A DNA stretch of 64,000 nucleotides, taken from positions 70,455 through 134,454 of the forward strand of contig VSDK01012921.1 in the NCBI GenBank assembly GCA_009767595.1, written 5' to 3'. Source of the stretch: Symbiodinium kawagutii (lineage: Eukaryota; Sar; Dinophyceae; Suessiales; Symbiodiniaceae). This document shows positions 54,875-63,600 of this stretch, piece by piece (within the stretch, counting starts at the first letter, position 1; the number at the start of each line of letters is the position of its first letter). The position numbers were made by a program, and so were the translations under genes. The notes under the pieces are model-generated. The model worked only from the letters and a program-made list of their open reading frames with translations, had not been told where the DNA came from and did not search any database.

Positions 54875-56355
54875 AGGAGCCCCTGCTGTTAGTACCTGCA
54901 ACAGTGGCTGACGATGCCCCCTGAGCTTGTCAACCACTACAAGCCTGCGATGTATTAGGATCTCACTGCCATCCAAGCTCCAAGGTAGTAGCTGCAAAGT
55001 CGGATGTCGACCCAAACTCGCTGAAAGAAAAACGTATCCATGAAATAGTTTTTGTTTGAGATATTTTGAGATTGATTGCAGCCTGCATCATGGTAGTCAT
55101 TGTGAAGTATTGTGAACCATGATTATGCACTATCGATCAAGCCGATCAAGCTGAATATTAGCCATGATTTGATTGACCGCTATACTCCAACTATTTTTCT
55201 TGATGTGTTTCCCTTTTTATTATCACTTACCGCCCTGAGCCACCAGATTGCCATTGTCAACCATCATTGTCGGTTATTGTTGGTTGTAATCCCTTGTTCT
55301 GTTCAAAGATCAATCATCATCAGCCATAATCAACCGTTAGTGACAACTTGTTCATCGTTGGTAGCCACCAATCGCTCCAGGCTCGCTTTGACTATGATGT
55401 CAAGAGAGTCATGCAGTTGAAGGAGAGTCGCCAGTGCATCTGAGCGGTGTCTGCAATGTATCGCTCAAATTGGGGTTACTGTGCACATAAACCAGATCTA
55501 GGTAGAAGTTCCTAGGGGAAACACGTAGAAAAGTACATCATTTGTATCCATTTGTTGGGTGTAGCACTTTTTGATGCACAGATATGATAGGAAAACCAAT
55601 AGCCCGGAGGCTTACCATCGATGGACATGAGCCCGCAGGTGGCTCTGATCCTGAGGCTTGCAAGACAGACATGCGACTGCAGATACTATGCGGATCAGTA
55701 TGACGATTGATGCGCACTCCAACTTATGGGGATTGCAGGGTTATAACCGAGCATAGCAGGTGTACCACCATGGTATCCACGTTGTGAAATTAGCTGTGAA
55801 TCCAAGTAATGGACGTGAAAGGAAACTCCGCATTCCATGTATTGCTAATTAGAATCACCAATGGGTGGCCAACTGACTTCAAAGATGACCATGGACCAAG
55901 CCATGTCTCATTCTGGGAGGGTCAGAAAGCCCCACTGCCAGGACTCTAGAGATGTGTGGCAACCCAGCACACGGGGAATGCGGCTGCCAGATGTTTGGTG
56001 AAACGTTCTTTGTGCCGGTCATGAGTTTGTCCTCAAAATGGTGCAGACCCAAGAATTTGTTTCCTCTCATTTGATGTGTACATGGTTGGGTATACATGTG
56101 TGGACAGTCCCATTATGGCCATCATCCAATGGTTCCAGCATGAATTCCCTTTTCTTGCTTTACAAAACGTTGATTCCGAAGCCCAAAGTGACTGGGATAT
56201 ATACCAAAACAGTTAATTCCAATTCCATCGGCCCAAAACTATCGGGGACACAACAGGATACCACCAGCTGCGACTCTTGTGGCCTCCCAAGTCAAGGACG
56301 ACCGGCCAGGATGCTGTCTCCTGGTTGGTCCGGTGGGCCAGGGTTACCATTTCAG
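54875..56355. other. Region without a confident gene
   Basis: Unique intron-like sequence. The island 56261-56323 (ACCACCAG/CTG CGA CTC TTG..., reading LRLLWPPKSRTTGQDAV, ending TCCTG/GTTGGT) is a possible exon whose phase would match the next one. Confidence 0.45.
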
Positions 56356-56360
56356 TATAT

Positions 56361-56465
56361 GGGTATGGGTCAATATTATATAACCATCAATTTTGAGCAA
56401 CAATAATAGGGAAAAAAATTGTTGATGGTGGGAACCAGAGGGACTAAGGGTTTTGACCCATAGCC
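56361..56465 (+). repeat. Family C TIR element, copy 4
   Basis: GGGTATGGGTCAATATTATA on the left and AGGGTTTTGACCCATAGCC on the right, interior AATAATAGGGAAAAAAATTG. The CATAG/C end is the acceptor of the exon at 56464. Confidence 0.78.
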
Positions 56466-56578
56466 ATGTTTCAGGAATAGCCTCCAAGAGAACGTGGCCA
56501 CCGGTTGTGGCTTTGACATCCAGCCTGTTCCAAAAGGATGGCATCCAACGCTATACATGGTTCCACTGTGAATACATG
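56464..56578 (+). CDS. Exon bounded by two different TIR elements
   Basis: TTGACCCATAG/C CAT GTT TCA reads HVSGIASKRTWPPVVALTSS, then FQKDGIQRYTWFHCEYM, ending TACATG/GTGGTTTCTC in phase 0. The acceptor is in the right TIR of a family C copy and the donor in the left TIR of a family A copy. The next exon at 56778 starts in phase 0. Function unknown. Confidence 0.5.
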
Positions 56579-56687
56579 GTGGTTTCTCAACATAGGGAAC
56601 CTCCAAGAATGGTTAGTTTATTAACTACTATAAAAAATGGTAAATATCAGATGATACAGGGGTACCGCTATTTTGAGAAACCACTAT
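56576..56687 (+). repeat. Family A TIR element, copy 8
   Basis: ATGGTGGTTTCTCAACATAG on the left and TTTTGAGAAACCACTAT on the right, with GGTTAGTTTATTAACTACTA inside. Confidence 0.78.
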
Positions 56688-56777
56688 ACATGGGCTCCAT
56701 GAACAACCGGGAAGTTTCTAAGAGACCAGTCCTCCAACTGAGAAACCGCCTGCACTGCACGGGTTTCGAAACTTGAG

Positions 56778-56892
56778 GCGATCTTGTTGAAGATCAAATC
56801 GCAGAACGAGCGCCGCGACAAGAAACAGCAGAAGGTCAAGGCAGGGGCCGCCTCCAAGGCTGAGCCTCCAGCAGCGCCACTGCCCATCCTGG
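56778..56892 (+). CDS. Putative 115-bp exon, basic helix then Pro/Ala
   Basis: TTCGAAACTTGAG/GCG ATC TTG TTG reads AILLKIKSQNERRDKKQQKV, then GAASKAEPPAAPLPIL, ending CTGG/GTTGAT in phase 1. The frame is open leftward to 56743, so an earlier AG is possible. In phase with the exon ending at 56578. Confidence 0.47.
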
Positions 56893-57104
56893 GTTGATCA
56901 TGGGGTTGATCATTGATGGAATCAGCTCCATGGATTGCAGCAATTTGATTTATTTGTTGATTTTTGATGGAAACTTGGTGAATTCGATGTTCAGATCCAT
57001 TTCATATTAATTTGAGTTCATGATATTTCATGATTTTTCATGCGGCAGAGGCTATCATCACTCAGTGGTTTCAAATCCCATCGCTCACAGACCTGGCTCT
57101 GCAG

Positions 57105-57168
57105 ATCTGCTTCTTTCGGCGCTCTGGTGCCACTCCCATGGCGGCCACTTCCATGGGCAACTTCCATG
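57105..57168 (+). CDS. Putative 64-bp exon
   Basis: CCTGGCTCTGCAG/ATC TGC TTC TTT reads ICFFRRSGATPMAATSMGNF and ends CATG/GTCACT in phase 1. Good acceptor, modest donor. Confidence 0.34.
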
Positions 57169-57260
57169 GTCACTCATGAGCCATCGATGATCATCCAACT
57201 TCCAAGACTTGCGTAGCCACGGAGACTGACCAGGACACCGAATCCATCGCGGTGCTCCAG

Positions 57261-57432
57261 CGATCCACTTGGAATGGCTGACGTGTTGAACCCCGGACTC
57301 GGGTCCTACCCCCGAACGGCCCTGCGCATGCACCGCGAGGCAGAGCGAGAGAAGGAGAAGCAATCCTTACTGAGGGATGGCAAGAATCCCTACGAGGTGC
57401 TTACGGCGGTGCTGCAGAGAACCAGTTCTTAG
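57261..57432 (+). CDS. Putative exon, possibly C-terminal
   Basis: GCGGTGCTCCAG/C GAT CCA CTT reads MADVLNPGLGSYPRTALRMH, then REAEREKEKQSLLRDGKNPY, ending at TAG 57430-57432 or at a GTGCTG donor after 57408. Strongly coding composition with a charged helix. Unknown family. Confidence 0.43.
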
Positions 57433-57628
57433 CAAAGTTGCCCAACCAAGCATGATCATTGTAGGAAAGGGTTCCACATGGCTAACATGGTTCATCATGG
57501 TTCCATTGCCTTGATTATGGGAGCTGCTATCAGACCAAATTGCTAGGAACTTCTGGTTTTCAGAAGCGCAAGGCCCAAGGTAGGCAGAGCTGAGAGGTGC
57601 CCTGCACGGAATCGCTCGTTCCTCATCT

Positions 57629-57734
57629 ATGGGTGTTCCTCAAAATAGGGGTACCCCAAAAATTGTTGGTTTACTACTGTAAACGGTTAATCTTGGATGG
57701 TTGGGGGCCCTCCTATGACTTGAGAAACCACCAT
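57629..57734 (+). repeat. Family A TIR element, copy 9
   Basis: ATGGGTGTTCCTCAAAATAG on the left and GACTTGAGAAACCACCAT on the right, with GGGTACCCC and GGGGGCCCTCC arms. A short exon-like frame (VPCTESLVPHL) from 57595 ends CTATGG/GTGTTC in its left TIR. Confidence 0.75.
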
Positions 57735-57743
57735 GCCTTGAAG

Positions 57744-57866
57744 AAGAAAACATCTCTTGGATCATTGAAACAAAAAGCTCTTGACGCAGTTCCAACTGCT
57801 TGGGATTCTCTGGGTGTGATGCAACATTCATGGCACAAACAATTGGTGGAATGCGATCTCCAATGA
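57744..57866 (+). CDS. Putative exon after a family A element
   Basis: CATGCCTTGAAG/AAG AAA ACA TCT reads KKTSLGSLKQKALDAVPTAW, then VMQHSWHKQLVECDLQ, to TGA 57864-57866. A GTGTGA donor at 57814 would shorten it. Confidence 0.33.
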   Translation, partial: KKTSLGSLKQKALDAVPTAWDSLGVMQHSWHKQLVECDLQ

Positions 57867-58171
57867 AGTGGTGCTCCCAAGTTATGAATTCATGTGGAAG
57901 ACACATCTACATGAATAATTCAGTACTGAAAATACACATTTTTATTCATATGAAGTTGCACTGTAATGCAGCAATGAATGTATAGATACGTGTTTTTCTC
58001 TGTGTCTATGTCTATGCATATGCAAATGTATACGCCTATGTATATGTAGACGTAATTGTACATGTAGATGTATATATATATATATGTACACACGTACAAT
58101 GCATATCAATCTGTACTGGTATATCAAATCATAATCTCCATGAACTAGTTCTTTTTACCATGCCTCACAGT

Positions 58172-58261
58172 AGAAAGGCTTCAGCTGATCTCACTGTGCT
58201 GCGCAGATTTGGAGAAGAGAAGAAATGGAGGCGTCACCTGTGGCATTCGTGGATTCTTGGG
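58172..58261 (+). CDS. Putative exon, basic
   Basis: ATGCCTCACAG/T AGA AAG GCT TCA reads RKASADLTVLRRFGEEKKWR, then HLWHSWILG, ending GGG/GTAGAT. An ATG at 58160 lies in the same frame. The next acceptor (CTCATTTGCAG, 58286) would leave a 25-nt intron, which is suspiciously short, so this donor may be wrong. Confidence 0.36.
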
Positions 58262-58286
58262 GTAGATAAACCATTCTCATTTGCAG

Positions 58287-58430
58287 GTTGTGGTTCGTCA
58301 CCCCAAGATGGATCGTCGAGGAAGGGTATACCAAGGTGTTATGCTACGAAAAATCAAGTTTCATCTCAGAAAAATGCAAACTGAATTCGTAGACCAGTGC
58401 ATGAAAACATATGAAAACATATAAACAGCT
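58287..58430 (+). CDS. Possible exon, frame ambiguous
   Basis: After CTCATTTGCAG two frames look coding: VVVRHPKMDRRGRVYQGVML in phase 0 and LWFVTPRWIVEEGYTKVLCY in phase 2. Both end at stops before 58440. Confidence 0.3.
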
Positions 58431-58439
58431 TATCCAGGT

Positions 58440-59600
58440 AGAGGTTGAAATTGTTTGCATGACATGCCAGCGTGTTGGCTGCGGATATGCAGCCTGGTTG
58501 AGGAATTTTTGAGGTATCCCAGCATCTCAGGTAAGCGAAATCAGGTAAGTGCCCTGTGGCAGTAATCATCTATCACTTGGCAGTAAAAGTTGAAGACAGT
58601 TAATCAACAGCGAGGGGGGGACAATCTAGCACTATATACATGTTTGTTTTTACATTGCACCAACAAAGCCCTCGATTCGTTGCATGAATCTTCGTCACAT
58701 TTATCGTCAGTAGTGTATATGCAATTCTTCTTTGGTGATCTTGTCCCATTGGGGTGCCAAAGTGAGAACCAGAAGTTGTTGGCATGTGATCTTGGATATG
58801 AATGGATATACTCTGTAGATAATGCGTAGATATGATATGCATTGATACGCAATAAAGCAGCATAGGACAATGGTAGTATTGGAACATCCATCAAGACACC
58901 TGAAGCCCGTGAAGGGTTCATGTCCATAGGTGTTGAGCCAACGAGCAGCGCGGTAGGTCAAGTCACCCAGCCTGACTGTAGAATCCCGACAGAGACGAAT
59001 GACTGGTCGAACAGCAAAGCGCGGGCCAAATGCTTTGAAAGATGAAGCAATTTGCTCACAAAACCAATATTTGATGGCTTGGTTCTGATATTACCTTGAC
59101 AAGCCAATTGAATCACCAATTTTGAATAACCATACATGCCAATTGATAGGCCACGGCGGTTTGACATGGAAGATAGCGTCGCTGCCATCAATTCAGCAGT
59201 GCCACAAGAAGTGGGACACTAGAATTTGCAGTGGTTAGTAAGTCCCCGATTTACCAATAGTAAGCATTTTTAACTGCAGTCAGAACCATGACTACCACTT
59301 AATTACGACGGGATGATGCTGCACATACGTTTCATCCCTCATTCTCCGCAATCGACCATCATTGCAGTAGTCATGACAGTAATCACGATATTCACTCACC
59401 GTTGCCATACACCATCATGAACCATGATCAATCATCATACACCATCAGCACTGTGACTTCACCATTCATTAACCATCATGAACCATCATTTGATCATCAT
59501 CAACCACCCAGTATCCATTCTTTAAACCATTCAATGAACAATCAATTTAGCCGCCCATTAACCATTCATTGAACCATCATCAGACATGTCATAAATTGCC
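58440..59600. other. Region without a confident gene
   Basis: Mixed unique sequence, then from 59280 the CCATCATGAACC/CATTAACC degenerate repeat. No convincing exon. Confidence 0.5.
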
Positions 59601-59618
59601 AGGCACCATCATCACCAG

Positions 59619-59760
59619 CAGGGCCAGCGCAGGCAAACAAGGAGGAGCAGCGGCTTCGGCTGCAAGCACAGAAAGAGCTTCGCTCAGAAAAACTGCTACT
59701 TGGACGTAACGCCATCCCACGTGGCCTTTTTGGATTCGCTTCTGAGGGAGCCCGGCTGCC
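59619..59760 (+). CDS. Putative 142-bp exon with GTAAAT donor
   Basis: CACCATCATCACCAG/CA GGG CCA GCG reads ANKEEQRLRLQAQKELRSEK, then LLLGRNAIPRGLFGFASEGA, ending CTGCC/GTAAAT. Starts in phase 1, ends in phase 2. A charged helix followed by a globular-looking stretch. One of the best-supported exons here; function unknown. Confidence 0.52.
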
Positions 59761-60131
59761 GTAAATCAAGGGTAAAATGGGTGCTGAGGGCATTGGTCAA
59801 TAACGATTATATATTCAAGGTTAACGATACGCCCACCATGGCCCACCTGTTAGTTGTACTACGCCCACCTGTTTTTTTTTCCTCCCTCTCTTCCTGTACT
59901 ACGCGATCATACGTTTATATTGATGCATATGAATTCCAATGCGCGATTTGAGCATGCAGGTGGGCAGAGAGATGACCTTTGCCGGTTGCAAACCGGCATT
60001 TTGCATCTCACGCAACTGTGTGGATAAAGGTGGACTGCTTGGTGGTTTTGATAGCTTTATTGGGGATTATTCTGGTTAATAATAGAGGATGATTACAGTA
60101 ATCAATAAGAATAAGGGTTAAACAAACAGCT

Positions 60132-60231
60132 AGTTGGTGGTTTGATTTTCATTTTTTGTTTTCCCAAGTACTTATCAACACATGGTTGGTTGACAAACAT
60201 GTTTTTCATGGGGTGGTTCACCCACCAACCA
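60132..60231 (+). repeat. Family B TIR element, copy 3
   Basis: AGTTGGTGGTTTGATTTTC on the left, GGGTGGTTCACCCACCAACC on the right, and the shared interior TGGTTGGTTGACAAACATG. Confidence 0.72.
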
Positions 60232-60379
60232 GGTGTAGATGTACATGGACTTGGGGCAGACAGCTCTGAACACACATGACCGTACATATTTAAAGCATGC
60301 CTTTTTGTATGGTTCGCAGCCATACATGCAAGCTGTTTGTCTGGGCACATGTGTTAATATATATATAATATATATATAT

Positions 60380-60560
60380 TGTGATTGTTCCAGTGTCATG
60401 CATGTCACATTCCCTGGCCACGTCTTTCTGTATCTCCGCGACGATTCGCCGCCATCCAGCAAGGGTGGGTGGGAGGCTTGAACCAGTCAGCGAAAACAGG
60501 GTTTCGCATTCAGCAGGTTGCTAGGTGGTGACTTGGTATCTAACCAGTGTTAGATTCACA
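60380..60560 (+). repeat. Candidate 5' LTR of a Ty1/copia-like element
   Basis: It starts TGTGATTG directly after a TATA microsatellite and ends GATTCACA, so the ends are TG...CA and nearly inverted (TGTGA/TCACA). It ends one base before a tRNA-like primer-binding site. The 3' LTR is outside the window, so length cannot be confirmed. Confidence 0.4.
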
Positions 60561-60561
60561 T

Positions 60562-60573
60562 TGGTAGCGGAGC
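60562..60573 (+). other. Putative primer-binding site (initiator Met tRNA)
   Basis: TGGTAGCGGAGC begins with TGGTA, complementary to the UACCA 3' end of initiator tRNA-Met. TGGTAGC is the start of the binding sites of several copia-type elements. It lies one base after the CA end of the LTR candidate. Confidence 0.5.
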
Positions 60574-60698
60574 CCCGGGCTGCCGCCGGGGCAAGTAATC
60601 AGTTGGTCAGGGTACCATTGGTTGTTTGGTCAAACAGGGTGGTTGACAACAGCACCAACTGCCTCGGATTCTGTTCCACAGCGAACAGACAGTGAGCC

Positions 60699-63600
60699 AT
60701 GCCGGCGCAAGCAGCGGAGAATGTCCCACCTAGCACTTTGCCGTGGGGGCAGATTCCGCGCTTTGATCCGATGACGACGGATCTGCGCATCTATGAGCAG
60801 AAGATGAAGTTCTTGCACTCCATCTGGCCGAGTGAACACATCCAGCATCTGGCACCACGAGCAGCGCTGATGATCGAAGGGTCAGCGTTTCAGAAGATTG
60901 CACGGATCGATGGTGACAAGCTGAAGAGCCAGGAGGGAGTCAAGGCCCTCATTGAGGCCTTGGGTGGCCAGTGGGGAAGGACAGCCACCGAGGACACCTA
61001 CGACCGCTTCGAGCGGGCCCTATACACCGTCGTGCAGAAGGGCGACGAGTCCAACGATAGCTACATCGCCAGGCACGACGCAGCTTTCGAGGACTTGAAG
61101 GCGAAGGAGGTGAAGCTGACGGACATCCAGGCTTACGTGTTGGTTCGCCAATCAACACTGAGCTCGGAGGATCGGAAAAAGATCATCATGGACAACAAGG
61201 GCAAGCTCACCTATGAGGAAGCCAGGCGCAGCATGAGGCTGCTTGGCTCCCGGTTCTTCCAGGACCTCCAGGCGGGAAACAAGAATGTGCCGCAGAAGAA
61301 AGCCTATGACATCTATGAGACCGAAGACCCGGAGGAGACCCACACCGCGATGGCGACAGAGATCGTGGAGTGGGATGAGGAAGCCATGTTCCAAACCATG
61401 TTGGAACAGGGCGATGAAGACGCCACCTTTGTTGCAGAGTTCGAGGACCAGGTGGTAGAGGCGGTACAGGAGCATGCGGAGTTGGCCAGCTGTTTTGTCA
61501 GCTACCAGGAGGCCCGAGCCAGAGTGCGTGAGCGTGCACGCGCACGCGGCTTTTGGCCATCCTCCAAGGGACGGGGAAAGTCCAAGGGAGGCAAGAAGGG
61601 CCCTGGAGCAGGAACGAACTCGTTGAGCAGCTCTCAACAGTTCCGGCGTAGGTCATTGGCCGACCGCATCGCCAATTCAACATGCCGGATTTGTGGAATG
61701 CCCGGACACTGGAAGCGTGAGTGCCCACAGCGTGGAGGAGAGGCCCGGAAGGCAGAGCAGTCGGGCACGATCAACATGTCCGAGGAGGTGACGGCCGCCT
61801 TGGAGACAGACACCACGGCACAGCTGGAGGTCATCGATGAGCTGCCCGACGACGCCGTGGACTTCCAGGAGATAAGGGTAGGAGTGCCTAGTGAATACAA
61901 CCATGGTACTGGAACAGAACAGTCATGTAGGATCGATGAAGTGTTTGTCATGTGGCCGGATGGGAGTGATCAATCGTTGTCCAGCACCATGAAAGATCGT
62001 CTCATGCAACTCTGTAGGAAACATAGCAGACAGAACGAGTACCTCTCTGACACGGGTCGCAGTGAATGCCAGAGCACTGGAACGCCATCCACTCCCGAAG
62101 CACTGAGCAATGCAATGCCCAGTGATTTCTCCACGTCAGTTTTCCTCGTGGAAGAAGGAAGCCATGAAGCCATCATTGATACTGGGGCAAGTAGGACGGT
62201 CATTGGTTCCGAAAGGCTTAAGGCTTTAATCCAGGCTTGTGATGTGAAGGTGAAAACTTCCCCCTCAAGTGTCGTTTTTCGATTTGGCAACTCTGGCGTC
62301 CTTCGTAGCACACAAGCTGTGTTCTTTCCAAGGAAAACTGGTGGCTGGATCCGAGTGGAAGTTGTGCCCGGCCGAACCCCGTTCTTGCTCTCTAATTCTG
62401 CTTTAGGATCCCTCAAGGCGGTGTTGGATGTTGCTGATCGGGTGTTGCGGTTTAAGGGGAGTAGTGTGGTGATTCCTTTGCGCACATGTCGGAAGAATCT
62501 CATGAGTGTAGATTTTGGCCAGCTCCTCCAACTGGAAATCCAACATGGACAAACCATGAGTAGTCACGACCATGAGATCTTTACTATTGTATCCAATCAT
62601 GATGACGACCATCAGGGGATCAACAGTCAGGATGAAGATCCACCACCCACCAATGAAACCAATTTTGGGAAGAAGGGCAAAGTGTCCTTCTCCGCGGAGA
62701 CATCATATGCACAGACCATGCCATGCCATACACAGGATTCTCATTTCGTCACGCCGTCTCAAAACAGATCACCAGGTGTAGCCAATTCCAATTCGAGTGT
62801 GGGTGCGTCGGATTTGTCAACCAATGGCCTATCCAGCGCAATTCTACGAGTTTCCTCTCACCATGGAGGTCGACCCCGGTCTCACAGCCAGGGCAACCTA
62901 TGGAGAGGCAGTCAACACCGAAATCCAACGCCCACCGGGCGTGACATCGCTCGGAGAGTGGGGAGCCATGCAAGTACCGTCAGGGAAACATCAAGGGAAA
63001 AGCTTCGAGGACGCAGCCCAGGACTACGGCTATGTGAACCAGATCTGGAATCGTCGCGCTGTCGCACCCTGGCTTCGAAATTTCCAGATGTACGTGAGAG
63101 CCCGTCGCCAGGCCGAAGACCAGTGGGCGCTCAGCCAGCAGCCGATTCTGGTCCCGAAGGCATCGGCAAAGAGTGCGTCGCCAGTGAAGAGCAACCCCGG
63201 GGCCCCGATCGACGATACTCCATGGATCAAGGTGAACATGGAGAAGACCCCACCATCCAAGACCAAGACCGAACTGAGCGAGAGTGGCAAGAGACGCCAG
63301 TCAGATGTCAGTCCCAGCAGCTCCCATCAGCCGATGGCAGTGACTCCCGATGCAGCACGAGTGCAGCAACTGCAAACCCAGATTGCCGTCCTGCAACGAG
63401 AACTAGCTCGGGCGACGGCAGCCGGATCGCATCAGGAGGAACCACAGTAGATGACATCGAGAAGCTGGCTCGCTATGTGGAGAGTGAGGCAACTTTGAAG
63501 CGATTGAGTGCGAGGCAAGAAGCATGTATCCATGCAGCTATCGAAGCAAAAATCACGGAAGTGCAGGGCGGGTTGTCTCATTTACCTTCCAGTGTTGAAT

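Noticed and set aside
57564..57579. 16-bp micro-exon (KRKAQ) with good splice sites
   Set aside because: It would need a 15-nt intron to reach the next segment, which is not credible.
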